Below, piece after piece: positions 1 through 6,355 of a stretch of DNA of 64,000 nt. Source of the DNA: JBDRCC01 sp043822065 [NCBI: archaeon] (GTDB lineage: Archaea > Undinarchaeota > CAZHTU01). Each line of letters opens with the position of its first letter. The first letter of the stretch is position 1. The position numbers and the translations under genes are program-made. The notes below the pieces were generated by a model. That model was not told the origin of the DNA. It saw only the letters and a program-made list of their open reading frames with translations, and did no database searches. The stretch lies in assembly GCA_043822065.1 (NCBI GenBank), contig JBDRCC010000021.1, positions 54,691 to 118,690 on the forward strand. The letters run 5' to 3'.

Positions 1-141
1 GCAAGGTTCGCAATATTCCTCCTTATAGTCACTTTCATCCTAAAGAGCATGAGCTCCAAGCCAAGGCTGCCGAAATTCCTCCAGTCCAACAAGGTCCAGC
101 CGACGGTTATGAAACAGTATCCTGGCAACAAATCCAATTAA
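1..141 (+). CDS. C-terminal fragment of a membrane protein
   Basis: An open frame enters from the left edge and ends at TAA 139-141, giving 46 residues. The first 15 or so are hydrophobic (FAIFLLIVTFIL), consistent with the end of a membrane segment, followed by a basic, probably cytoplasmic tail rich in Lys and Pro. Codon use matches the neighbouring genes. The upstream part lies outside the window, so no function can be assigned. Confidence 0.55.
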   Translation, partial: ARFAIFLLIVTFILKSMSSKPRLPKFLQSNKVQPTVMKQYPGNKSN

Positions 142-167
142 ACCCCCTTTTCCCATCCTGAGCCAGA

Positions 168-180
168 ATATTTATATCCC
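168..180 (+). promoter_or_regulatory. TATA-like promoter of the OB-fold protein gene
   Basis: The AT-rich box around 170-179 (atatttatat) is centred about 24 nt before the ATG at 199. That places the transcription start at or next to the start codon, so the transcript should be leaderless. The same geometry recurs at many genes in the window. Confidence 0.6.
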
Positions 181-198
181 CTCAGCCACCTGCAAACC

Positions 199-810
199 AT
201 GATTGAGCGCAAGGCCGCGTTTTTGGCGCTAATCCTCGCATCGGCAGGCACCGCCATGCTCTATGCAATACCCCAGGGCTACGGCGTCCCGCACACACCC
301 ATCCAAAAAATCACACCATCCTACGAGGGCGTGCCCGTGGTCGTCTCCGGCTCAGTCAGCCAGATAAAATCCACGGAGAAAGTTACACTCCTTACACTAT
401 CCGACGGCGAAGCCTCAATCCTCGTCCCTGTCTTCGACAAGGCGGAAGAATTCTCCATCGGAGAGGCGCTTGATGTCTCCGGCAAGGTCCAGCTCTACAA
501 CGGCGCGCTTGAGGTCATCCCGTCGGCAATATTGCGGGCGCCCCCCGCCCAAGAAAAAAACTTCGTCTCCGTTTCCGAGATAGGCGCTTCCTGGGAGAGC
601 CGGAGCGTCCGCATCCTCGGCAAGGTCGTCTCCTCCAAGGAATACAAAGACAGCCAGCTCATAAGCGTCGAGGACCACACTGGAAAAATAGATGTCTACA
701 CCGCACGGAAATACGAGCTTTGGAACGGCGACTACGTCTCGGTTGACGGAACCGTTTCAATGTACAAGGGCATGCCTGAGGTCAAAGCCACATCAATAGA
801 AAGGCTTTAG
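199..810 (+). CDS. Membrane-anchored protein with two OB-fold-like domains
   Basis: 203 residues. An N-terminal hydrophobic segment (about 6-25) reads as a signal anchor or signal peptide. Two similar beta-rich repeats follow, about 45-110 and 125-200, each with the pattern VxVSGxVxx...GxxxVxGxVxxYxGxxEVxxxxI, typical of OB-fold nucleic-acid-binding (tRNA_anti-like) domains. If the segment is a signal, the domains would lie outside the membrane, which would be unusual for nucleic-acid-binding OB folds; extracytoplasmic oligosaccharide- or protein-binding OB folds are also known. The start is set by a TATA box 24 nt upstream. The substrate is unknown. Confidence 0.6.
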   Translation: MIERKAAFLALILASAGTAMLYAIPQGYGVPHTPIQKITPSYEGVPVVVSGSVSQIKSTEKVTLLTLSDGEASILVPVFDKAEEFSIGEALDVSGKVQLYNGALEVIPSAILRAPPAQEKNFVSVSEIGASWESRSVRILGKVVSSKEYKDSQLISVEDHTGKIDVYTARKYELWNGDYVSVDGTVSMYKGMPEVKATSIERL

Positions 811-813
811 CCG

Positions 814-1290
814 CTACCTTGGCGGCATCATGTCCTTTATGGACCTTGAGCTTACCACTGTCACGTTCCCGAGCGGGTCGACGTTCGGAAGTATCTTAGT
901 CCTCAGGTGCCCGAGCAGGAGCCTTGCAACGTCTGCGTGCTCCTCTTCACCCTCGACTATTATCGTGTCCCGCGGCGCGGCGCCCTTGCCTGCGACGACC
1001 GTGAAGAGCAGGTCAGCTTCGATTTTTGACTTCTTAAGCGGGAACTTCTTTTTTGAGCCGATGACCTTTGCCCCGAACCGCCTCGTCGGCATTGGCTTGC
1101 CGTTCTCGTCAGTCTCCTGCCGCCCCGTTGGGACGTCGTGCTCCTGCACCCTGATGTTTGCAAGGAACGTCCCCTTTTCGGTTATCTGCTCGTTTACTTC
1201 CTTGACGAGCTCTATGTCCGTCAGGATATCTCCTATTATCTCAAATGACTTCGCATGCGAGGGAATGAAGGTTATCTCGAAAAACTTCAT
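814..1290 (-). CDS. Conserved hypothetical protein, 158 aa
   Basis: I do not recognise the family. The start is set at ATG 1290 (MKFFEITF) because a TATA-like box (minus-strand gatttaaata, about 1311-1320) lies 25 nt upstream; the open frame extends further but would begin before the promoter. An in-frame ATG at 1305 is the alternative. The protein is alpha/beta, with a basic middle (RRFGAKVIGSKKKFPLKK) and a C-terminal stretch suggesting a soluble domain. It converges with the OB-fold gene, with only 3 nt between their stops. Codon use is native. Confidence 0.6.
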   Translation of the reverse strand: MKFFEITFIPSHAKSFEIIGDILTDIELVKEVNEQITEKGTFLANIRVQEHDVPTGRQETDENGKPMPTRRFGAKVIGSKKKFPLKKSKIEADLLFTVVAGKGAAPRDTIIVEGEEEHADVARLLLGHLRTKILPNVDPLGNVTVVSSRSIKDMMPPR

Positions 1291-1340
1291 GCATATACTA
1301 AGCATTTTGTTATTTAAATCTGTAGTGATTTGAAAAAACA

Positions 1341-1348
1341 TTAAATAC
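1341..1348 (+). promoter_or_regulatory. TATA box (ttaaatac) of the frameshifted AT-rich gene
   Basis: The box is centred 26 nt before ATG 1370 and implies a leaderless transcript. It lies about 20-30 bp from the divergent box at 1311-1320 serving the minus-strand gene, so the 79-bp intergenic region carries two back-to-back promoters. Confidence 0.55.
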
Positions 1349-1369
1349 TCTACAAACAAAATACATCCT

Positions 1370-1890
1370 ATGTCAAAAACTCCCCCTGCCAATTGGCGAT
1401 CCCGTCTCGTTAAACTTGATGCAGATGAAATAGTAGACTATTTAATAGCAGAACAAGAACAACAACTTAAGGAGAAAAGCCATCTGATGAGACTGAAGTT
1501 GTTTTTAAAGAAATTAAAAAACTCCTTAAAATATGCGAGAGTTTTGGAGTGGAAGGAGATACAGCTGAGCACGCGATACAGGACTTTTTAACTGTCTGTG
1601 GAAAAGACTATCTCTCTCCAGAGAATAGGGCTGAAATGCAAAAAATTGAGGATGAGGTGACTATTATCGGAAGGCTCAGAACGAAGAAAGACACGTATAT
1701 CTATGTACTAAAATTCATCAAGAAATTTGATGAACCTGTTAGTTTTAAGATGCTAAATCTTGCGCCAAAATCTTATCTGAAAGATAAATATAAACCTTTT
1801 ATACTAGACCTTGAAAGATTTAATATAATCCAAATAGATAGAAGCAAAGGCGAACGCAATTACCTCTATTCATTAAATACGCTTGGCTAA
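1370..1890 (+). pseudogene. AT-rich hypothetical gene broken by one frameshift
   Basis: The reading starts at ATG 1370 (MSKTPPANWRSRLVKL) and stays coherent to about 1478. It then continues in the -1 frame without a stop as KPSDETEVVFKEIKKLL through to TAA/TAG near 1890. Adding one A to the A4 run at 1475-1478 joins the halves into a single 173-residue protein. The product is charged and helical, with a C-terminal part that looks like a winged-helix or DNA-binding-like region (FKMLNLAPKSYLKDKYKPFILDLERFNIIQI). The gene is clearly more AT-rich than its neighbours, which suggests recent acquisition. A sequencing or assembly error is the alternative to true decay. Confidence 0.6.
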
Positions 1891-1891
1891 T

Positions 1892-1901
1892 CTATTTAAT
1901 T
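1892..1901 (+). promoter_or_regulatory. TATA box of trm56
   Basis: ctatttaatt is centred 27 nt upstream of ATG 1923, which gives a leaderless start for the tRNA-modification operon. Confidence 0.55.
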
Positions 1902-1922
1902 GGAAAGAATTATCAATCTCTC

Positions 1923-2432
1923 ATGATAACCATTCTTAGGCTTTCCCACCGCATTTCGAGGGACAAGCGGCTCTCGACCCACCTCGGGCTTGTAGCCCGC
2001 GCCTTCGGCGCCGACAAGGTCATCTACACCGGCGAAAAGGACGAGCACCTGTTTGAGTCCCTCCGCAAGGTCGCAGGCGACTGGGGCGGAAAGTTCGAGG
2101 CGGAGCACGCAAAGAGCTACCGCAAGGTCATCAAGGAGTTCAACGGAACTGTCGTCCACCTGACGATGTACGGCATGCCAGTCCAGGACAAGGCCGCCGA
2201 GCTCCGCGGCAAGGACCTTTTGATAATCGTCGGCGCCGGGAAAGTCCCGGGCGACGTCTACGAGCTGGCTGACTATAATATTTCAGTCACACTCCAGCCG
2301 CACTCCGAGGTCGCAGCCCTCGCAATCCTCCTGGACAGGCTCCAGAACGGCGCAGAGCTTTCCAAAACGCACTCCGGCGCGAAGAAAAAGGTTATACCAA
2401 ATGCCAAAGGCAAAACACTCATTCAGGATTGA
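1923..2432 (+). CDS. trm56: tRNA (cytidine(56)-2'-O)-methyltransferase aTrm56
   Basis: 169 residues. The N-terminal LRLSHRISRDKRLSTHLGLVARAFGADK and the later LIIVGAGKVPGDVYELADYNISVTLQPHSEVAALAI match the archaeal Trm56 family, SPOUT-fold enzymes that methylate the ribose of C56 in the T-loop using S-adenosylmethionine. The late GxxKVP and QPHSEVAALAI stretches form the trefoil-knot SAM site. Its 3' end overlaps the next gene by 32 nt, so this is the first gene of a tRNA-modification operon with the ubiquitin-like and TtuA-like genes. The family is archaea-specific. Confidence 0.9.
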   Translation: MITILRLSHRISRDKRLSTHLGLVARAFGADKVIYTGEKDEHLFESLRKVAGDWGGKFEAEHAKSYRKVIKEFNGTVVHLTMYGMPVQDKAAELRGKDLLIIVGAGKVPGDVYELADYNISVTLQPHSEVAALAILLDRLQNGAELSKTHSGAKKKVIPNAKGKTLIQD

Positions 2433-2616
2433 GATAGACGGCGAAAAAAGGCAGCTAAGCCTAAGGCCAGGCGCGAATGTCGATGGCCTCCTAACCGAAC
2501 TCGGCTACACCTCCGAGGACTACCTCGCAACAATCGATGGCAGGCTTTCCCACCCCTCCACAAAAATCTCCCCCTCCATGAAGATAAAACTCCACCGGGT
2601 GGCTTCCAGTGGCTAA
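2401..2616 (+). CDS. Ubiquitin-like small sulfur-carrier/modifier protein (SAMP/TtuB-like)
   Basis: 71 residues with a beta-grasp pattern (FRIEIDGEKRQLSLRPGANVDGLLTELGY...MKIKLHRVASSG). It overlaps trm56 by 32 nt and the TtuA/NcsA-like gene by 8 nt. In known systems a ubiquitin-like carrier (TtuB, SAMP2) is adenylated at its C-terminal Gly, thiocarboxylated, and donates sulfur to the tRNA thiolase. Here the end is Ser-Ser-Gly rather than the usual Gly-Gly. The terminal glycine needed for thiocarboxylation is kept, so it is probably functional. No E1-like enzyme is in the window. Confidence 0.75.
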   Translation: MPKAKHSFRIEIDGEKRQLSLRPGANVDGLLTELGYTSEDYLATIDGRLSHPSTKISPSMKIKLHRVASSG

Positions 2617-3526
2617 GTGCTTCTTATGCAAAAAGCCCGCGGTGATAGACTGCAGGTACGGGGCGAAGTCCTACTGCGCAGGCTGCTTCACCAAGACAAT
2701 CGACCAGCGGATAAGCAAGACAATCCGCATACACGAAATGATAAAAACGCACGACCACGTCGCAGTCGGGTACTCCGGCGGGAAGGACTCCGGCCTCGCC
2801 CTCTACAAGATTGCCCAGCTTTCGAAGAAGCTCCCCATGGAAATCACGGCAATCACGGTCGATGAGGGCACGAAGGGCTACCGCGACAAGTGCATTGAGC
2901 TCACGAAAAAGTACTGCAAGGAGCTCGGTGTGAGGCAGGAAGTAGTCTCCTTCAAGCAGATGTTTGGCATCACCATGGACCAGGTCGCAGGAAAAAAGCT
3001 CCGGAAGGGCACCTGCTCCTACTGCGCGGTATACCGGCGGAAGGCGCTGAACAATGCCGCCCGTGAAATCGGCGCGGACAGGCTTGTCATCGCCCACAAC
3101 CTCGACGACGAGGTCCAGTCCATAGTCATGAACTACTTCCGCGGCGACCTTGAGCGGTCAGCCCGCCTCGGCGCCAAGTCCTACCCAGTCTACCCGGGCT
3201 TCGTCCAGAGGATTAAGCCCATCCGGAATGTCCCTGAGCGCGAGACGCTCGCCTACTGCCTGATAAAGGGAATACCGTTCTACGAAAAGCGCTGCCCCTA
3301 CTCGCACGACGCTAGCAGGAACGACGTGAAGCGCATGCTCAACCAGTACGAGTCAATCCACCCGGGGACGAAGCAGTCCCTCCTGAACTCCTTCGACGAC
3401 CTCCTTCCGCTCCTGAAGGCGAAATACAGGCTCGAGAGGCTAAACCCCTGCGCGGAATGCGGCGAGCCTGCGTCCGGCGCAGTCTGCAGGCCATGCTCCT
3501 ACCTGAAGGAAATTCAAAAACGTTAA
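2609..3526 (+). CDS. TtuA/NcsA-family tRNA 2-thiolation protein
   Basis: 305 residues, start GTG. An N-terminal zinc-binding region has Cys4, Cys7, Cys23 and Cys26. The PP-loop ATP-pyrophosphatase motif SGGKDS is at 56-61. Cys136 and Cys139 (CSYC) with Cys229 are at the positions that hold a [4Fe-4S] cluster in TtuA. A C-terminal zinc finger has Cys281, Cys284, Cys293 and Cys296. The family activates the uridine C2 with ATP and inserts sulfur, either at U54 (TtuA) or wobble U34 (NcsA/Ncs6); sequence alone does not decide which. The overlapping ubiquitin-like gene is the likely sulfur donor. Confidence 0.9.
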   Translation: MAKCFLCKKPAVIDCRYGAKSYCAGCFTKTIDQRISKTIRIHEMIKTHDHVAVGYSGGKDSGLALYKIAQLSKKLPMEITAITVDEGTKGYRDKCIELTKKYCKELGVRQEVVSFKQMFGITMDQVAGKKLRKGTCSYCAVYRRKALNNAAREIGADRLVIAHNLDDEVQSIVMNYFRGDLERSARLGAKSYPVYPGFVQRIKPIRNVPERETLAYCLIKGIPFYEKRCPYSHDASRNDVKRMLNQYESIHPGTKQSLLNSFDDLLPLLKAKYRLERLNPCAECGEPASGAVCRPCSYLKEIQKR

Positions 3527-3530
3527 ATAC
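3521..3530 (+). promoter_or_regulatory. TATA box of the SRP RNA gene
   Basis: cgttaaatac overlaps the stop region of the thiolase gene. It is centred about 25 nt upstream of the predicted RNA 5' end near 3550. Confidence 0.5.
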
Positions 3531-3549
3531 TTCCCAGCCCAAATTACCC

Positions 3550-3820
3550 TTGGTGGCTAGGCGGGGAGATAGTCGTACCCTTTACGCGAAATCGACTTCA
3601 GCGCGGCCGAATGCCCTTTTGAGGCGGATAGGCTTTCTAATCTAGCCGTTTCCAAGCGTCGAAGCCCTGCCCTCAGGGGTGGTGCATCTGGACGAACCGG
3701 GCCAGGCGGGGAACCGTGCAACCCTAATCCTTATGTATTACGCTCTGCGGATCACGGGGTGGAGTTTGGATCGGTATTGGATTAGTTTGCACTAGCGTCG
3801 ATTAAGGGTGCCACCACCTC
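3550..3820 (+). ncRNA. ffs: Signal recognition particle RNA (7S RNA)
   Basis: This GC-rich non-coding stretch of about 270 nt sits between the thiolase and lipoprotein genes. The ends pair (ggtggc 3552-3557 with gccacc 3810-3815), as in archaeal SRP helix 1. Around 3696-3728, gggccaggcgg-ggaa-ccgtgcaaccc fits the helix 8 SRP54-binding signature: a GNAR-type tetraloop closed by CGG/CCG and an asymmetric loop with CCAGG on one side and GCA on the other. A TATA box 25 nt upstream and a T-rich tract just downstream delimit the transcript. It is the scaffold for SRP19/SRP54 in co-translational membrane targeting. A covariance-model search would give exact ends. Confidence 0.8.
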
Positions 3821-3870
3821 AACCTTTTTCTTTTTAAAAAAGAAAAACGTTGGCGAAAAAGAAAACTGGA
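3819..3870 (+). terminator. T-rich terminator with a partial copy of the intergenic repeat
   Basis: cctttttctttttaaaaaag follows the SRP RNA 3' end directly, with T-runs suited to archaeal termination. The segment continues as aaaaacgttggcgaaaaag, which resembles sequence at 53932-53950 next to the best copy of the dispersed repeat. It may therefore be a diverged member. Confidence 0.5.
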
Positions 3871-3873
3871 CAA

Positions 3874-4863
3874 ATGACCAATTCCACTGACAACACACAA
3901 TTAAAGACTTGGGTACCCCTGCTAATATTCTCCATTATGCTTACCTGCGGCTGCACTAGCTATTCAGAGCCAACCAAACCTGGCCAATTCGCAGACCAGG
4001 GCGGCGCTGGCGCATTCAACCTCAGTGGCACTCCTGCAGCATCTTACTGCTATTCTGACGCCGAAGTGGCTGAGCTGAATAACGAGATGCTGGATGTCTT
4101 TAGGGACCTTGTCGAACCGAGACGCTATTATCATGGAATACGGCGGGATGTCGAATACTCACCGGCCCATGGCATAACAATGAACAACGTCCTTGAGATC
4201 CCAGAGGAAGTTTACCTTGAGTACACCTACCTGTACAAGGATTACGCTGTAGTAGATACTCACTACGCACCCGACGGCGTTGAGCGGATGGTCAGCCTAA
4301 AATTCCTGGTGCCAGCGGATGCCGAGACGGAATTCAGCCCGTCCGAAGTGCAGGGCTTTGTCAAGGGGTACATGGAAAAGCGCGCAAGATACTTCAACAC
4401 AGATTTTAGCGAAATAGAATTCGGGAAGCCGGTATACCATGACTGGGACTCCTCCTGGGAAATGGGGATAGCGCGCAAGAAGGACGGCGCCGTCTCAATT
4501 CCAGGCGGCGCCCAATTCACAATATCCAACTATGGCGTAGTCTACCACTTTCTCGCCTCCGAGGATGCCGTAGGGACTATAGTCGCTGTTCCAGACCTTG
4601 AGCTCCCCGCAACCCCCAAAATATCAAAATCCGACGCGGAGCGAATCGCAAAGCTCCAGGACGGCATACCTCAGACACCCATAATCGAACGCGCCGAGAT
4701 GTCATTCAAGACTGTATGGAGCAATGAAACCTGCATAGACTACTGGCTGTTGTGGACCATCGACTTTTCCTGTACAGGCTCTGACGCAAAATACGATAAA
4801 ATAATAATCGACGCGCTTGATGGCTCAGTCGTTGCCAAGACGTTCAAATGCTACGCAACATAG
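3874..4863 (+). CDS. Secreted lipoprotein, hypothetical
   Basis: About 329 residues from ATG 3874; an upstream in-frame TTG at 3850 lies in the terminator tract and is less likely. The N-terminus has a hydrophobic stretch followed by LTCGC, a plausible lipobox, so the mature protein would be lipid-anchored at Cys. The rest is soluble with no recognised domain. The last 90 residues (SDAERIAKL...DKIIIDALDGSVVAKTFKC) resemble a PepSY-like pattern ending in a DxxxGxVV strand, seen in exported regulatory domains; this is tentative. It is preceded by SRP RNA and followed by tRNA-Ser, so it stands alone. Confidence 0.6.
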   Translation: MTNSTDNTQLKTWVPLLIFSIMLTCGCTSYSEPTKPGQFADQGGAGAFNLSGTPAASYCYSDAEVAELNNEMLDVFRDLVEPRRYYHGIRRDVEYSPAHGITMNNVLEIPEEVYLEYTYLYKDYAVVDTHYAPDGVERMVSLKFLVPADAETEFSPSEVQGFVKGYMEKRARYFNTDFSEIEFGKPVYHDWDSSWEMGIARKKDGAVSIPGGAQFTISNYGVVYHFLASEDAVGTIVAVPDLELPATPKISKSDAERIAKLQDGIPQTPIIERAEMSFKTVWSNETCIDYWLLWTIDFSCTGSDAKYDKIIIDALDGSVVAKTFKCYAT

Positions 4864-4884
4864 TCTCCATAGCCCAAAGAAAAA

Positions 4885-4894
4885 ACATATAGAT
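4885..4894 (+). promoter_or_regulatory. TATA box of tRNA-Ser
   Basis: acatatagat is centred 28 nt upstream of the mature tRNA 5' end at 4918. Confidence 0.5.
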
Positions 4895-4917
4895 ACAATC
4901 AGTCTAATCAATGTCAT

Positions 4918-5003
4918 GCGGAGGTGGCAGAACCTGGTTAACGCGCAAGCCTGCTAAGCTTGTGGGCCTTTGGCCCGTTCGAGTTCAAATCTCGACCTCC
5001 GCG
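4918..5003 (+). tRNA. tRNA-Ser(GCU)
   Basis: This is a class II tRNA. The acceptor stem GCGGAGG (4918-4924) pairs with CCTCCGC (4996-5002), with discriminator G5003. The anticodon stem CAAGC/GCTTG encloses the loop CTGCTAA, with anticodon GCT at 4953-4955 reading AGC and AGU. The long variable arm gggcctttggccc is typical of tRNA-Ser, and the T-arm is CGAG-TTCAAAT-CTCG. No CCA is encoded and no intron is present. A T-rich tract at 5009-5020 should terminate transcription. The cognate synthetase SerRS2 is at 60518. Confidence 0.95.
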
Positions 5004-5026
5004 CTCAACCTTTTCTTTTAGAACTA

Positions 5027-5401
5027 CTACTCTAACTTATTTCCAACCAGCGTGTCCACCATCCACCAGAAGATGAACACAAACAGCACCGGGTACAGCT
5101 TCGTGCCCTGGAATTCAAAGACCGGTATCTTGTCAATCTGCGTCAGGAACATGGTCGCAGACATCGACATCATCCATACCGCATGGAAAGCAAAGTGCTC
5201 CATCGTCTTCCTGTAGACGTACATCATCCCAAGCCCCACGAGAGTCACGGACAGGGCGATGTAAATCATGAACGGCACGGATGGCTTGATGTTGTTGTAC
5301 AGGTTGTAGGCCTCAGTAAACAGGAATAGGGACCCTACCAGCAGGAAGACATACCCGAATCCCCGCCCAAAGTCCTTGCCTACGCCGTCTTCAGTCACCA
5401 T
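5027..5401 (-). CDS. Four-helix membrane protein, hypothetical
   Basis: 124 residues with four hydrophobic segments (about 17-33, 44-62, 70-88, 101-118) and short loops. No recognised family. The minus-strand TATA-like sequence ttatatagg (about 5423-5432) lies 25 nt upstream of ATG 5401, supporting a leaderless start. It shares its strand with the DUF116 gene upstream but has its own promoter. Confidence 0.6.
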   Translation of the reverse strand: MVTEDGVGKDFGRGFGYVFLLVGSLFLFTEAYNLYNNIKPSVPFMIYIALSVTLVGLGMMYVYRKTMEHFAFHAVWMMSMSATMFLTQIDKIPVFEFQGTKLYPVLFVFIFWWMVDTLVGNKLE

Positions 5402-5447
5402 ACAATAATATTCTCCCTTCGCCTATATAAACCTACCAAGCGCCGCC

Positions 5448-6095
5448 CTACTTTAGAGAAAGCTCCTCGATAACCCTTTCCGAGTCAACTTCCGTGTTGA
5501 CGCACCCTGCCCGCGTGAGCTGCACGCCGTGGAGGCAAAGCCTCTTCTCGTGCGTCCTTAACCCGGCGAGCTGCATCTCCTTCAGGCAGGCAACGCCGAA
5601 AATCCCCATTGGCTTCAGCCTTTTCACTATCCTGTCCACGAAGCTCCCGCCCGGAACGACAAAAACCCTGTACCCGAGCTTCTCCGCGCTCTTTTTTATC
5701 TTGCCAATGGAGCACGCCCCGCAAGCCCTGCACTGGATTCCGTCCTTGTTCAGCGGCGCAGGGCAGGACTCAGCCCGGAGGCACTGCGGCAGGAAAAGAA
5801 TCCTATCCTTGTACGCGGTCTTCCTGAACCCCGGCAGGTCAGCCCTGTTCCTTATGTCGAGGCAGAGCTTGTCGATGGTGTCCTTTTCGACGCCGAAATA
5901 GTGCCCAATCTTTATTATCGGGAAATAAAGCGTGTAAAACACCCACAGGACGGCTGTCGGCAGGAAGAGCTTCTCTTTCCGGTACATCCAGAACCCCGCA
6001 GCAAATGCAAACATCACCAGGACAAAAAACGCGCCGAGCGCGAGGACTGCCACCCTACCTATATTATAATACGAAACCAGTGCAAGAACGCCCAT
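5448..6095 (-). CDS. DUF116 family cysteine-rich membrane protein
   Basis: The start is set at ATG 6095 (MGVLALVSYYN) because the minus-strand TATA box gttaaatac (6118-6125) is 26 nt upstream; the frame extends to 6167 but past the promoter. 215 residues. One or two N-terminal membrane helices are followed by a cytoplasmic domain with the DUF116 pattern: FLPQCLRAESCPA, then GIQCRACGACSIGKIKKSAEKLGY, VVPGGSFVDRIV, GVACLKEM and AGCVNTEVD. The ordered cysteines suggest a metal or Fe-S site. The family is found in archaea and anaerobic bacteria; its function is unknown. Confidence 0.8.
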   Translation of the reverse strand: MGVLALVSYYNIGRVAVLALGAFFVLVMFAFAAGFWMYRKEKLFLPTAVLWVFYTLYFPIIKIGHYFGVEKDTIDKLCLDIRNRADLPGFRKTAYKDRILFLPQCLRAESCPAPLNKDGIQCRACGACSIGKIKKSAEKLGYRVFVVPGGSFVDRIVKRLKPMGIFGVACLKEMQLAGLRTHEKRLCLHGVQLTRAGCVNTEVDSERVIEELSLK

Positions 6096-6214
6096 GATAG
6101 TAATCTGAAGCGCGGAGTATTTAACCCTTCCGCGGCAGAGAAAAATTCTACCCGATGCACGCTGCACTGGGCAAAATCGACGACAAAAAGCTTGATTAGC
6201 CGGAACTCAAAAAC

Positions 6215-6223
6215 TTTTTAAAT
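6215..6223 (+). promoter_or_regulatory. TATA box of the symporter operon
   Basis: ttttaaat is centred 26 nt upstream of ATG 6245, so the short first ORF is positioned as a leaderless first cistron. Confidence 0.6.
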
Positions 6224-6244
6224 GAGATGCCCATCCTATGCGCA

Positions 6245-6355
6245 ATGGGGCCGTATTCAGTTCCTTGGTCAACGTTTCTTGCCTGGGTGGTAGCCCTGGG
6301 AAGCGTAGCCCTTGCAATAGTCTGGGCTAGATGGTACACCCCAGAGGAGATTTAG
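6245..6355 (+). CDS. 36-residue single-helix partner of the SSS symporter
   Basis: A short ORF, MGPYSVPWSTFLAWVV..., stops at TAG 6353-6355 directly against the symporter ATG at 6356. It has one hydrophobic helix (about residues 10-27) and an acidic end (YTPEEI). A TATA box lies 26 nt before its ATG, so it is the first cistron of the transcript. Several sodium:solute symporters are encoded with a tiny membrane subunit just upstream (YhdT with PanF, YjcH with ActP). By analogy this could be an accessory subunit or a translational coupler, but its sequence matches no family I recognise. Confidence 0.6.
   Translation: MGPYSVPWSTFLAWVVALGSVALAIVWARWYTPEEI

Noticed and set aside
1470-1480. Programmed -1 frameshift in the AT-rich gene
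   Set aside because: The phase at gag-aaa-agc does not allow a good re-pairing on the -1 codons (aaa to gaa), and no downstream stem is seen. Mutation or assembly error is simpler.
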